A stretch of DNA of 45,507 nucleotides from an uncultured bacterium. GTDB lineage: Bacteria > Verrucomicrobiota > Verrucomicrobiia > Verrucomicrobiales > V1-33. Position numbers and translations under genes: made by a program. Below, piece after piece: positions 1 through 8,508 of the stretch (position 1 is its first letter; each line of letters begins with the position of its first letter). The DNA lies in assembly GCA_903936775.1 (NCBI GenBank), contig CAIZWU010000097.1:1-45507 (forward strand), in the 5' to 3' direction. A model generated the notes under the pieces. That model had not been told where the DNA came from. It did not search any database and was given only the letters and a program-made list of their open reading frames with translations.

Positions 1-726
1 CGCGCCATCGCCAACCGGATCTGGAGTCATTTTTTCAGCAAGGGCATCGTCGATCCGGTGGATGATTTCCGCCTCTCCAATCCGCCGGTCAATCCGGCGT
101 TGCTTGATGCCCTCGCCGGGGAATTGGTGCGGGCCAAGTACGATTTGAAGGCCCTGATGCGCGTTATCCTGACTTCCCATCTCTATCAACTGAGCAGCCA
201 GCCGAACGGAACCAATGCGGCGGATACCCGGAACTTTTCCCGCTTCTACCGGCGCCGCATGGGAGCGGAAATGATGGCGGATGCCATCGGTGATGTCACT
301 GGTGTGCCGACCGACTATCCCGGCCTGCCCTCCGGAAGCCGTGCCGTCCAGGCATGGACCTATAAAGTGGATTCGCGCACCATGGACGCCTTTGGCCGGC
401 CGAATTCCAGCAGTGACTGTCCTTGCGAGCGGAATATCAAACCGACCATCGGTCAGGCGCTCCATCTGATGAATTCGCAGGTGCTGCACGGCAAGCTGAC
501 CAGCAGCGAGGCCCAGGCCCGGGTGCAACGTCTGGCCGCAGGGAATGCCGCCCCCGGGGAGATCGTCACCGAACTCTATCTGGCCTGTTACAGCCGGCTG
601 CCCACGGAGGAGGAAATCCAGCTGGCCACGTCTTCCTTTGCCGACCATCCGGTAATCCGGCGCCGGGCCATTGAGGATCTGCTCTGGGCGCTGATGAACT
701 CCGCCGAATTTGTCTTCAATCATTAA
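1..726 (+). CDS. DUF1553 (PSD1-type) protein, C-terminal part, truncated by window start
   Basis: The reading frame is open from base 1, beginning RAIANRIWSHFFSKGIVDP, and ends in TAA at 724-726. Only the C-terminal 241 codons are present and the true start lies outside the window. The RxxxNRxWxxFFGxGIV-like opening, the DDFR..NPP segment and the C-terminal FxxALLNSxEFxxNH-like ending (here WALMNSAEFVFNH) are typical of DUF1553. That domain usually follows DUF1549 and a cytochrome-c-like region in large exported proteins of Planctomycetes and Verrucomicrobia. The function of the family is not established, although it is often linked to polysaccharide use. The next gene starts 12 bases downstream and encodes its usual partner, DUF1501, so the two are almost certainly one operon. 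Confidence 0.9.
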   Translation, partial: RAIANRIWSHFFSKGIVDPVDDFRLSNPPVNPALLDALAGELVRAKYDLKALMRVILTSHLYQLSSQPNGTNAADTRNFSRFYRRRMGAEMMADAIGDVTGVPTDYPGLPSGSRAVQAWTYKVDSRTMDAFGRPNSSSDCPCERNIKPTIGQALHLMNSQVLHGKLTSSEAQARVQRLAAGNAAPGEIVTELYLACYSRLPTEEEIQLATSSFADHPVIRRRAIEDLLWALMNSAEFVFNH

Positions 727-738
727 CTTAAAACAGCC

Positions 739-2070
739 ATGGCCATCCACCAAAACTGCGACGGACTTTTCCGCCGGGACTTCCTCCAATTGGGGCTGCG
801 CGGCGCCATGGGGCTGGGGCTTTGCGATTTGCTGAGGCTCAAGGCCCAGGCCAGCGGGCAACCGGGCGTCACCGCCAAAAACATCAACTGCATCATGATC
901 TGGCTTGATGGCGGGCCTTCCCATTTTGAGACATTTGATCCCAAGCCGGACGCGCCGGCCGACATCCGTGGGGTGTTCAAGACCGTGCCCACCTCTGTGC
1001 CGGGGGTGCATTTCAGCGAACCGGTGTCAAAGCTGGCCGGGGTCTTCGACAAGTTTTCGGTGGTCCGTTCCATTTGCCACAAGGACCCCAATCACGGCGG
1101 GGGCAATCACTACATGATGACCGGCGCACCCACGCCGGTGCCGGTGGGTTGCGGGGCCTTTGTGACGTTCCATCCTTCCATGGGTTCGATGGTTTCCTAT
1201 GACCGTGGCGTAAAGGGCGGACTCCCCGCCTACATGGCCATGCCCGGCAACACCCGCTCCGGGGGCCCCAATTTCCTCGGTGGCCAGCATGCTCCGTTCA
1301 TTGTCTCCGGCGGGCCCAACTCCGATGCCTTCCGCGTCAACGATGTGGTCCTGCCAGGGGATCTGGCGGAAGGCCGGGTGAACTCACGGCGTGACCTCCG
1401 CGCGGCCCTGGACAAAATGAAGCGCTGCCAGGACAAGATCGCGGAAGATCCCACGGTCGAGTTTGACCGGTTTTATGAACAGGGATTTGACCTCGTCTCC
1501 TCGGCAAGGGCCCAGGAGGCTTTTGATATCCACCGCGAGGACCCGAAGGTCCGGGAACGTTATGGCCGCAACGACATGGGTCAGCGGTTTCTCCTCGCCC
1601 GCCGCCTCGTGGAAGTGGGCGTCTCATGGGTGACGGTCAATTGGGGCGGCTGGGATACCCACGGCGGCCTCGAAGCCACCTACAAAGGGGACATGCTGAA
1701 AACCCTCGACCAGGGCGTCTCCGCGCTCCTCACCGATCTCTCGGAACGGGGCCTGCTCGACACCACCCTGGTCTTGCTGTTGGGGGAGTTCGGACGCACG
1801 CCGAAAATCAATCCCGGAGGCGGCCGTGACCACTGGCCCCACGCCATGTCGGTGCTGATGGCCGGGGCCGGCATCCCGGGCGGGCAGATCATCGGGGCCA
1901 CCGACGCCAAGGGCTATTATGCCTCGGACAACGTCTACCGGCCGGAGGATTTTGCGGCTTCCATTTACACCAAGATGGGGATCAATCCCCACCAGGTCCT
2001 GGAAACCACCGCGGGCCGTCCGGTTCATCTGGTGAACGATGGCCGCTTGATCAAGGAACTGTTTGTCTAG
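739..2070 (+). CDS. DUF1501 family exported protein
   Basis: 443 residues, a normal length for DUF1501, a family with an alkaline-phosphatase/sulfatase-like fold. The N-terminus carries a twin-arginine-type signal (FRRDFLQLGLRG, residues 11-22), suggesting Tat export of a folded, metal-binding protein. Family hallmarks are IMIWLDGGPSHFETFDPKP near residue 52, HGGGNHYMMTG near 117, and GEFGRTPKIN..GGRDHW near 350, which contains the likely metal-binding and active-site residues. The start ATG has no Shine-Dalgarno sequence. The gene lies between DUF1553 (12 bases upstream) and a PPC-domain gene (3 bases downstream), a recurring verrucomicrobial/planctomycetal cassette. The enzymatic role of the family remains unproven. 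Confidence 0.93.
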   Translation: MAIHQNCDGLFRRDFLQLGLRGAMGLGLCDLLRLKAQASGQPGVTAKNINCIMIWLDGGPSHFETFDPKPDAPADIRGVFKTVPTSVPGVHFSEPVSKLAGVFDKFSVVRSICHKDPNHGGGNHYMMTGAPTPVPVGCGAFVTFHPSMGSMVSYDRGVKGGLPAYMAMPGNTRSGGPNFLGGQHAPFIVSGGPNSDAFRVNDVVLPGDLAEGRVNSRRDLRAALDKMKRCQDKIAEDPTVEFDRFYEQGFDLVSSARAQEAFDIHREDPKVRERYGRNDMGQRFLLARRLVEVGVSWVTVNWGGWDTHGGLEATYKGDMLKTLDQGVSALLTDLSERGLLDTTLVLLLGEFGRTPKINPGGGRDHWPHAMSVLMAGAGIPGGQIIGATDAKGYYASDNVYRPEDFAASIYTKMGINPHQVLETTAGRPVHLVNDGRLIKELFV

Positions 2071-2073
2071 CCG

Positions 2074-3711
2074 ATGCGTTCCATCTATTTGATAGGGGCT
2101 CTGTTTGGAATGTCCGTGCTGTCTTCCGACGGAGCGGGGCCCGTGCTCACCCACATGCACCCGGCCGGAGTCACGCCGGGGACCACGACCGCGGTGAAGT
2201 TGTCGGGAAAATTCGATCCGTGGCCGTGTCAGGTCTGGACGGCGGTGCCGGGCATTGTTTTTACCGCGGGCAAGGAAGCCGGCAGCTTTGACGTGACGGT
2301 GGCGCCGGAGGTTCCCGCCGGCCCGCACCTGATCAGGGCTTTCAATGGTGAGGAGGTTTCGGCTCCCATCGCGATGGTGGTGGACCACACGCCCCAAATC
2401 CTGGATGTTGAACCTAACGATGATTTTCGTGTTCCTCAGGAAGTGCCCGGTTCCACGGCCACCATCAATGGGAAACATGAGAAGGGCGGCGATGTGGATT
2501 CCTTTGCGGTCAATCTGAAGAAAGGGCAGGTGATGGTGGCTTGGGTGGAGGCCTATCTCCTTGCTGCCGGATTTGATGCCATGCTGCGAATCGTGAACCC
2601 GGAAGGCGGGACCCTCGCCTTCAATCACGACCACACCACGATGGACCCGTTCCTCGTTTTCACCGCACCGGAGGATGGCCGCTACATCGTGCAAACCATG
2701 GGGCACAAGTATCCTGCTTCCTCCGACATTAATTTTGCGGGTGGGGACGACTGCGTTTACCGCCTGCATCTCTCCACCGGGCCGGTGGTCCGGAACACCT
2801 GGCCTCTGACGGTGCAACGCGGGGAAAAGCGCTCCGTCACCCTTGATGGCTGGAATCTGACGGCTCCCGTGGCGGAGATAGAGGAGACGGTCCTCCCGGG
2901 CTTTCCGGTGACTTTCAGTGACGTCCCGGAAGTTATCGAAACCACAGAACTCCAAACCCTGATCGTGCCATCAGCCGTGAGCGGCCGGATTGAAGCCGCG
3001 GGCAGCGAGGATCGCTATCAATTCACTGCAACCAAGGATGCCAGGCTGGAACTCAGCGTCACTGGCCCGCGTTATGGCTCGGAGATCGATGCCTGGCTCA
3101 AGGTCCGCGATTCTGAGGGAAAAGAACTCGCCACCAATGATGACGAGGGCGGCTCGACGGAACCGCGATTGAGCTGGACGGTTCCGGTGGACGGCACCTA
3201 CACCGTTGCCGTGGGCGATCTCACCCAGCGTGGCGGCCGGGATTTCTACTATCGCCTGCTCATCGCCCCCGCCGTTCCTGTGGTAAGTGCGGCGACCACC
3301 AGCCATTCGGCCAAGGTCGAAGCAGGCAAAGCCGCCGAGCTGAAGGTCGCAGTCACCCTCACCAATGGCTTTGCCCCCAAACTGAAACTCGCCGCCAAAA
3401 ATCTGCCGGCCGGGGTGACGGCGGAAGAAAAAGAGGTTCCGGAGAAAGGCGGGGAAGTCGTCCTTTCCCTGGCCGCCGCCGCGTCGGCTCCGGTCGCGTC
3501 CCAGCCGTTCCAGGTCGTGCTCCGCGAGGTCGAAGGCGGCAAGGAGTATCCGGTCCAGTTTGCGATGATTTCGGTTTCGGAAAACAACGGTGTTCCCCAA
3601 GGATACCGCGAATTGCTGATCAACTCTACTGACCAACTTTGGTTGACTGTCATTGCCCCGCCTCCGGCCCCTCCAGCGCCTTCCGCAGAGCCAGTCCCCG
3701 CAGCCAAGTGA
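2074..3711 (+). CDS. Exported protein with two pre-peptidase C-terminal (PPC) domains
   Basis: 545 residues. A short signal peptide (about residues 1-21, ending before GPVLTHMHP) directs export. An IPT/Ig-like region follows (about 22-110). There are two PPC-type beta-sandwiches, at about 125-235 (GDVDSFAVNLKKGQ ... DGRYIVQTMG) and 300-395 (EDRYQFTATKDARLELSV ... DGTYTVAVGD). The C-terminus is rich in Ala and Pro. PPC domains are usually secretion or adhesion modules attached to exported enzymes. No protease or glycosidase domain is visible, so this is probably a binding or accessory protein. It starts 3 bases after the DUF1501 stop codon and probably forms an operon with DUF1553 and DUF1501. 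Confidence 0.85.
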   Translation: MRSIYLIGALFGMSVLSSDGAGPVLTHMHPAGVTPGTTTAVKLSGKFDPWPCQVWTAVPGIVFTAGKEAGSFDVTVAPEVPAGPHLIRAFNGEEVSAPIAMVVDHTPQILDVEPNDDFRVPQEVPGSTATINGKHEKGGDVDSFAVNLKKGQVMVAWVEAYLLAAGFDAMLRIVNPEGGTLAFNHDHTTMDPFLVFTAPEDGRYIVQTMGHKYPASSDINFAGGDDCVYRLHLSTGPVVRNTWPLTVQRGEKRSVTLDGWNLTAPVAEIEETVLPGFPVTFSDVPEVIETTELQTLIVPSAVSGRIEAAGSEDRYQFTATKDARLELSVTGPRYGSEIDAWLKVRDSEGKELATNDDEGGSTEPRLSWTVPVDGTYTVAVGDLTQRGGRDFYYRLLIAPAVPVVSAATTSHSAKVEAGKAAELKVAVTLTNGFAPKLKLAAKNLPAGVTAEEKEVPEKGGEVVLSLAAAASAPVASQPFQVVLREVEGGKEYPVQFAMISVSENNGVPQGYRELLINSTDQLWLTVIAPPPAPPAPSAEPVPAAK

Positions 3712-3765
3712 AGCGGCTTTCCCGCCGCCGGCCGGTTTCTGGAGATGCGTGACGTGGAGTCAGTC

Positions 3766-4617
3766 TTATGGAGAAGGAAGTGTGACTTCGATCAGGATGG
3801 CGCGGTGGTCGGAAAACACCGCTTCGTCGAGCACACTGTATTTCAGGACTTTCAGAGCCGTGGAAGGGCGGAAGACCGCGAAGTCGATTTCGCGGTCGGG
3901 GTGGGGGGACGGAATCGTGGCGGCAGGTCCCTGTTTCACCGGAACCGCCCAACCAGCCGCAGTGACGGCTGTCATCACTTCGTCCCCGCGCACTGCATTG
4001 AAATCGCCGGCGAGAAGCACCGTTCCCGGTCCTTCGCCCAGCGCTTTCAGAAGGGCCTGCGCCTGGTTGAGGCGGGCGGCCCCTTTGGCGAAATCCAAGT
4101 GGGTATTCGCCACCGTCAGGGTCCCGCCGAAGGCCGGGACCTTTACCGTTTGACCCACGCGCGGCTCGCCACCAGGAGGCAGGATGATGCCTTTGGATTC
4201 CAAGGGCACCGCTTTTGTCAGGAAGCAGATCCCGTATTCCCCGCCATCATAATCCATCGCCTTCTGGAAGGTGGCGGACATGCCCGTCAGGCGGGCCAAT
4301 TCTGGCACCTGATCCACCTTGCCGGTGCGACCGCAGTTCCGGTCCACCTCCTGCAGGGCCACGACATCCGGCTGTTGGGCTTTGAGGAATCCAGCGATCC
4401 GGGCGAGATCCAGTTTCCGGTCCATCCCCTCACCGTGGTGGATGTTATAGGAGACGAGCCGGAAGGTCTCCCCGGCGGGGGCAGTATTTGAAGATGTCAG
4501 CATGGCGAGCAAAGCAACGAGGGCTGGAGTGATGAAGGAGCGGGACCCATTGGTGTGGAAGAAGGAGCTGCGATTCATGTTTTCCCATGAACGGGTCCGG
4601 GAAAGATGTTCGTGCAT
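3766..4617 (-). CDS. Exported endonuclease/exonuclease/phosphatase family protein
   Basis: 283 residues from the first ATG. A second in-frame ATG at 4578 (MNRSSFFHTNG) gives a more usual signal peptide, so the true start is uncertain. A hydrophobic stretch (ITPALVALLAMLTSS) ends near the mature start GETFRLVSYNIHHG. All metal/phosphodiester motifs of the fold are present: SYNIHHGEG (Asn), VVALQEVDRN (Glu), LLAGDFNAV (Asp/Asn), REIDFAVF (Asp) and SDHRAILIEV (Asp-His). It should be a catalytically competent Mg-dependent phosphodiesterase or phosphatase exported from the cytoplasm. The substrate cannot be read from the sequence; DNA, inositol phosphates and phospholipids are all possible. It is convergent with the PPC gene and stands apart from vapBC, 20 bases upstream. 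Confidence 0.88.
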   Translation of the reverse strand: MHEHLSRTRSWENMNRSSFFHTNGSRSFITPALVALLAMLTSSNTAPAGETFRLVSYNIHHGEGMDRKLDLARIAGFLKAQQPDVVALQEVDRNCGRTGKVDQVPELARLTGMSATFQKAMDYDGGEYGICFLTKAVPLESKGIILPPGGEPRVGQTVKVPAFGGTLTVANTHLDFAKGAARLNQAQALLKALGEGPGTVLLAGDFNAVRGDEVMTAVTAAGWAVPVKQGPAATIPSPHPDREIDFAVFRPSTALKVLKYSVLDEAVFSDHRAILIEVTLPSP

Positions 4618-4637
4618 GGGAAATCCGGCGCCCGGGA

Positions 4638-5048
4638 CTATTCAGCATTCAAGGCGGTCCGTAATTTCAGACCGGGGATGGCTTTAAAATGCTGGTCCGG
4701 CGAGATCAGGACCGCTCCTACATGCATGGCGCAGCGGGCGATGATGATGTCCGTCAGTGGTCGATGACCGCCGGTGGCACGGTCGAGTGACCATGCCAGT
4801 TCAGCGATTTGCTGCCACATTCTGGCGGTGGTGGGGACCTCCGGGACAATGTTGAAAAAGGCGTTCATCTCCGCTTTGAGGCGGGCATTTTTGAAACCAC
4901 GGATGACCTCGCCGCGCACGATGCCGCAGTTGAATAACAGGCCATTGGCGAGCCAGGGCATCAGTTCCTGACGGATGTCATGTCCGGCGCGGAGGCGGTC
5001 GATATAAATCGCCGAATCCACGAGGATGGGATCGCTCAGGCCTTGCAT
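4638..5048 (-). CDS. vapC: VapC-type PIN-domain ribonuclease toxin
   Basis: 136 residues, the usual PIN toxin length. The acidic residues of the PIN active site are in place: Asp11 (ILVDSAIYID), Glu47 (VRGEVIR), Asp100 (PLTDIIIA) and Asp118 (ISPDQHF). PIN toxins are Mg-dependent ribonucleases that cut tRNA, rRNA or mRNA when not bound by the cognate antitoxin. The ATG overlaps the stop codon of the upstream antitoxin gene by one base (TGATG), the typical translational coupling of toxin-antitoxin pairs. The RNA target is unknown. Confidence 0.9.
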   Translation of the reverse strand: MQGLSDPILVDSAIYIDRLRAGHDIRQELMPWLANGLLFNCGIVRGEVIRGFKNARLKAEMNAFFNIVPEVPTTARMWQQIAELAWSLDRATGGHRPLTDIIIARCAMHVGAVLISPDQHFKAIPGLKLRTALNAE

Positions 5049-5284
5049 CAGAGAGACTCCTTTCCACTGCGCACCGCCCGCCGTGCGGACATGACATCAT
5101 AGGTGGGATCAATCGCATCCTCCAGCATCGCGGAAGACCAGGGGTTGGCCTTGATGTGGTGCATTACCGCCAACCGTTCACCTTCCGTGAGTGCCCAGTC
5201 GATGGCTTCCTTCCGGGTCTTGAATCCCATGGACGCCATGATGCTTTCCAGCTTGGTGTCGTCGAGTTCGATCGTGGTTTTCAT
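5048..5284 (-). CDS. vapB: VapB-type antitoxin
   Basis: 78 residues from the ATG at 5284 (MKTTIELDDTKLESIM). An upstream in-frame ATG at 5320 exists, but the 12 residues it adds (MYGPNGRKYAHI) do not resemble an antitoxin and would overlap the operator-like repeat. The N-terminus predicts a small beta strand and two helices (KTTIELDD ... FKTRKEAIDWALTEGER), the MetJ/Arc-like ribbon-helix-helix arrangement of the VapB type found with PIN toxins. The C-terminal part (PWSSAMLEDAIDPTYDVMSARR) probably wraps the toxin. It overlaps vapC by one base. It likely represses its own operon through the inverted repeat immediately upstream. Confidence 0.85.
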   Translation of the reverse strand: MKTTIELDDTKLESIMASMGFKTRKEAIDWALTEGERLAVMHHIKANPWSSAMLEDAIDPTYDVMSARRAVRSGKESL

Positions 5285-5286
5285 GA

Positions 5287-5317
5287 TATGGGCATACTTA
5301 CGGCCATTCGGCCCATA
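5287..5317. promoter_or_regulatory. Inverted repeat upstream of vapB, candidate VapBC operator
   Basis: Perfect 7-bp arms TATGGGC (5287-5293) and GCCCATA (5311-5317) are separated by 17 bases. The near arm ends 2 bases from the vapB start codon. The spacer carries an inner GGCC repeat. Ribbon-helix-helix antitoxins commonly bind such palindromes next to their own promoter, so autoregulation by the VapBC complex is inferred. I see no convincing -35/-10 pair to place the promoter. Confidence 0.5.
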
Positions 5318-5381
5318 CACAATGATTTTGTCGGGCCTTAAGCAACTTCGGTGGCGGATTTCTCCGGATAGACGGCGACAG

Positions 5382-6311
5382 TCAGGTTTTCTGCGGCTGA
5401 TCCAGGAGGTTTTCCGGCAGCCACGGTTTGAACTCCGGGGGCAGGGGTGCTTCGCAAGCGAGGCGTTGGCCTGTGACGGGGTGGGTCAGGGTGAGCTTCC
5501 ACGCGTGGAGCATCAGGCGTGGGGCGTGGGTTTGTTTGGTTTTCCGGGAATAAGTCGGATCGCCCAGCAGCGGGTGACCGAGGTGTTTCAGGTGGACCCG
5601 GATTTGATGGGTGCGGCCGGTGTGGAGGGTGCACTTGACGAGGGCATCGCCGGTCAGGGTGTAGAGGACTTCGTAGTCGGTGTGGGCCCATTTGCCGGCG
5701 GGGGCGGGGAGGACCGCCATTTTGAGGCGGTCGTGGGGATCGCGGCCGAGGTGGGTTTGGATGGTGCCTGTCGGCGGTTGGGGGGTGCCGTGAGTGACGG
5801 CGAGGTAGATCTTATCGACTTCGCGGCCAGCGAACTGGGCGCTGAGGTGCTGATGGGCGAGATCATTTCTAGCCACCACGAGGCAGCCGCTGGTTTCCTT
5901 GTCCAGCCGATGCACGATGCCGGGCCGGGCCACGCCGCCGATGCTGCTGAGCGCTCCGAAGCGGTGGAGCAGGGCATTGACCACGGTGCCGTCTTCGTTG
6001 CCATGGGCGGGGTGGACCACCATGCCGCTGGCCTTGTTGAGGACGGCGAGGTGATCGTCCTCGTAGAGAATGGTGAGGGGAAGATCCTGCGGCTGCGCTT
6101 CGGCGGGTTTGTCAGGAGGGATTTCGACCGCGATTTCCTCGCCGCTGGTGACTTCATGACTGGGCTTGGCGGGGCGTCCGTTGACGGTGGCCGCGCCTTC
6201 CTTGATGAGAGCCTGGAGCCGGGCGCGGGAGAGATCCGGCAGGCAGACGCAAAGGAAGCGGTCGAGGCGCTGGCCGGCCTGTTCAGGCGCTACGGTGAAG
6301 GTTTCGGGCAC
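5382..6311 (-). CDS. RluA/RluD family 23S rRNA/tRNA pseudouridine synthase
   Basis: About 309 residues from the GTG at 6311 (VPETFTVAPEQAGQRLDRFL). The frame stays open upstream to 6650, but that part is not protein-like, and no ATG lies near the conserved N-terminus. An S4 RNA-binding domain covers about residues 14-60 (QRLDRFL ... LSRARLQALIKEGAATVNG). The catalytic domain has the RluA motif HRLDKETSG with catalytic Asp137, followed by GRTHQIRVH and HPLLGDPTYS. The enzyme isomerises uridine to pseudouridine in RNA; the S4 domain and length fit RluD better than RluA. It is divergent from the alpha/beta hydrolase gene across about 170 bases without another gene. Confidence 0.92.
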   Translation of the reverse strand: MPETFTVAPEQAGQRLDRFLCVCLPDLSRARLQALIKEGAATVNGRPAKPSHEVTSGEEIAVEIPPDKPAEAQPQDLPLTILYEDDHLAVLNKASGMVVHPAHGNEDGTVVNALLHRFGALSSIGGVARPGIVHRLDKETSGCLVVARNDLAHQHLSAQFAGREVDKIYLAVTHGTPQPPTGTIQTHLGRDPHDRLKMAVLPAPAGKWAHTDYEVLYTLTGDALVKCTLHTGRTHQIRVHLKHLGHPLLGDPTYSRKTKQTHAPRLMLHAWKLTLTHPVTGQRLACEAPLPPEFKPWLPENLLDQPQKT

Positions 6312-6483
6312 AGGAGGAAGGGAGCAGAATCGTAAAAAACAAAGGATGGAGCCATTTGATCCGCCATCAATGGGGTTGATCAGGCGCCCGGCAAGGAGAT
6401 AGTGGTCGGCTGCGGCTGACCGCGTGACTGGTGCCCGGTGGGGCAGGCCATGCGCCCCTTCCATTTCTTTCCTTCCCACCCAG

Positions 6484-7512
6484 ATGTCCGCGCTGCTCCG
6501 CCGTCCATGGTATCGGCGGGTCTTTCCCATGATGGGCATGAGCGGGCTGGTGGCGGTGGCGGGCGGGGCCGGGTGGTTGACGGACCAAGGGGTGAAGCGG
6601 CTGGTGGTGCCCCGGCAATATGTTGCGGAGCCATGGATGGAGGAAATCACCCGCCGGCCGGAAGGGTCAGGCTTTCAGCTGAAGAAGTTCACGGTCCCCA
6701 CCGCCGATGGGTTGAGTTTGGAAGCCATGGTGGTCACTCCCACCGCGGCGGCCGGCACCACCAAGCGTGGCCAGGTCGTCACCGCTGCTCTGAAAAAAGC
6801 CGGACTCCCGGCCCGTCCCGGCAAAACGGGAATCCGGGGCACCGTGATCCTGCTGCATGGTTTCAATGCGAGGAAGGAACACATGCTGCCTTTTGCGGAG
6901 CGCCTCTGTGCGGCGGGGTTCCGTTGTGTGCTCTACGACAGCCGCGGCCACGGGGACAGCGGCGGGGAATACGCCACCTTCGGCGCGCGGGAGACAGAGG
7001 ATCTGCGCCGGGTGATTGAGGCGGCCCGTCCCTTGGCAGGCCCATCCGGCTTTGGGCCGCTGGGCATGTTGGGGTATTCCATGGGCGGCGCGGTCGCCCT
7101 GCAGGGCCAGCCGAAGTTGCCCGAAGTCCATGCCCTCGCCACGGTGTCCACCTTCGCCGATTTCCGCGATGTCATCACGCATCAGGCCGCTATAAAATGG
7201 CAGGGTCTCGGCCAATCCCTGCTTCCTCTGGTGCGCGGTGAAACCCGGTGGATCGCCGGGTTTGATCCCTGGGACATCCGCCCCGTGGAAGCCGCCCGCC
7301 GCCTGACCTGCCCGCTGTTCCTTGCCCATGGGGACCAGGATGCCCTGATTCCCGTCAGTCACGTCCATCGCCTCGCCACGGCCGCCGGGCCGCAGGTAAA
7401 AACGGTGATGGTGATTCCCGGCGGTAGCCATGGCGGTGTCTTTATCGCGGGAGGGGATGCCCTGTGGGGGCAACTTGTGGTGTTTTTTGTCAGGGAACTT
7501 GGTGGCCGCTGA
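6484..7512 (+). CDS. Membrane-anchored alpha/beta hydrolase
   Basis: 342 residues from the ATG at 6484 (MSALLRRPWYRRVF). The upstream GTG at 6424 would add 20 unlikely residues. An N-terminal hydrophobic segment (about 15-32) is probably a signal anchor. The complete catalytic set is visible: oxyanion-type LLHGFN (near 125), nucleophile elbow GYSMGG (Ser199), acid in HGDQDALIP (Asp286) and histidine in GGSHGG (His316). The layout resembles cell-envelope esterases/peptidases of the BAAT/DLH-like class, but the substrate is unknown. The leader TTCCTTTCCCACCCAG is pyrimidine-rich with no Shine-Dalgarno sequence. Confidence 0.88.
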   Translation: MSALLRRPWYRRVFPMMGMSGLVAVAGGAGWLTDQGVKRLVVPRQYVAEPWMEEITRRPEGSGFQLKKFTVPTADGLSLEAMVVTPTAAAGTTKRGQVVTAALKKAGLPARPGKTGIRGTVILLHGFNARKEHMLPFAERLCAAGFRCVLYDSRGHGDSGGEYATFGARETEDLRRVIEAARPLAGPSGFGPLGMLGYSMGGAVALQGQPKLPEVHALATVSTFADFRDVITHQAAIKWQGLGQSLLPLVRGETRWIAGFDPWDIRPVEAARRLTCPLFLAHGDQDALIPVSHVHRLATAAGPQVKTVMVIPGGSHGGVFIAGGDALWGQLVVFFVRELGGR

Positions 7513-7598
7513 ACAGCGCCACCCGGTGAATTCCAAATTTTTTGCCGTGATTTGCCAGTCGATTTGAACTCCTTGACCGGCGGTTGCGTTGAAAACGG

Positions 7599-7628
7599 GA
7601 AGGCGCGGCTTTGAGGGGCCGCGCCTTC
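7599..7628 (-). terminator. Intrinsic terminator of the DUF1080 gene
   Basis: A perfect 11-bp GC-rich stem (7599-7609 with 7618-7628) closes an 8-base loop. On the minus strand it is followed by CCGTTTTC, a short T-tract. It lies about 55 bases after the stop codon of the DUF1080 gene. The T-run is weak, so termination may be partial. The convergent hydrolase gene ends about 90 bases away on the other side, but the plus-strand side has no T-tract. Confidence 0.6.
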
Positions 7629-7682
7629 GGGTTGGTGGACTTGAATTTGTGAAGCACCTGCCTCAGGCTGGTGCTGGCGCGG

Positions 7683-8384
7683 TCAGCGCTTCATGGCCAG
7701 GTTTTTGAACTGCACGGTCATGGGAGGTCCGGCGTGGAGCTGGAGGCCGAGCACGCCTGCTTTGGCGCCTTCCTTGGTTTCGTCCTTCACGTCCACGGTG
7801 AGCTTTCCGTTGATGTAGTGCTGCAGGTGGCCGCCTTTGGCGATGATTTTGTAATCATTCCAGTCGCCTTGTTTGATGGCGGCCTGAATGTCGGCGGATT
7901 TGCCGGTTTCGCCGGTGACGGTGATGGTGGGTTTGGTGGGATCGGCGCTGGAAGTCAGGGTGACCTGCTGGCCGCGTTGGGCGAGGATGCCGCGGGCTTT
8001 TTCCTCGTAAAGGATACCGGAGTAGGTGGTGCCAGTCTCAAAGTCGGCCTGGTAGCCGCTCAGGACGAAGTCGGCAGGATCGACGATTTTGCTGCGGTAT
8101 TGCACCCCGCTGTTGCCTGATTTTTTGTCGTCGTCGCCGGTGATTTTATATTGGAAGGTCAGTTCGAAGTCGGCCACATCCCCGCCTTTCCAGATCAGGA
8201 AAGTGTTGCCCTTGGTGGGGTTGGCGGCGGTGGTTTGCCCGGTGATGGCACCGTCCTTGACGCTCCAGAGGGAAGAGACGCCTTCCCAGCCGGTGAGGTC
8301 CTTGCCGTTGAAGAGTTGAATGGTTTCGCCGGCGTGGAGCAGGGCGGGGGCGAGGAGAAACGCGGCGAGAGTGAGATATTTCAT
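7683..8384 (-). CDS. Exported 3-keto-disaccharide hydrolase domain protein (DUF1080)
   Basis: 233 residues. A signal peptide (MKYLTLAAFLLAPALLHA, cleaved before GETIQ) precedes one DUF1080 domain of concanavalin-like beta-sandwich type. Signature segments are LFNGKDLTGWE (near 24), NSGVQYRSKI (near 90), GYQADFE (near 109) and GDWNDYKIIAKGGHLQHYINGK (near 170). Members are exported glycosidase-like proteins that hydrolyse 3-keto-glycosides, or carry this fold, and they are greatly expanded in Verrucomicrobia and Planctomycetes. No 3-dehydrogenase partner gene is in the window, so the sugar substrate is unknown. The gene is monocistronic with its own terminator downstream. Confidence 0.9.
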   Translation of the reverse strand: MKYLTLAAFLLAPALLHAGETIQLFNGKDLTGWEGVSSLWSVKDGAITGQTTAANPTKGNTFLIWKGGDVADFELTFQYKITGDDDKKSGNSGVQYRSKIVDPADFVLSGYQADFETGTTYSGILYEEKARGILAQRGQQVTLTSSADPTKPTITVTGETGKSADIQAAIKQGDWNDYKIIAKGGHLQHYINGKLTVDVKDETKEGAKAGVLGLQLHAGPPMTVQFKNLAMKR

Positions 8385-8508
8385 GATGGGATGGTAAATG
8401 TAGTGATTGCTGGGGACACCAGCGCATTACGCCGGAGCGGCGGGCATCTTGCAAGGTGAATCCCTGCCGCTTGCCCGGCGGGGGAAGTGGTGCTCGGTTA
8501 CAAGGACT

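Noticed and set aside
1624..2955. Long minus-strand open frame (443 codons) opposite the DUF1501 and PPC genes
   Set aside because: Composition is rich in His, Arg and Gly with no recognisable motif. It overlaps two well-supported genes and is a GC-driven shadow frame.
5103..6335. Plus-strand open frame of 410 codons opposite vapB and the pseudouridine synthase
   Set aside because: Low-complexity Gly/Ala/Val sequence antisense to genes with complete active-site motifs.
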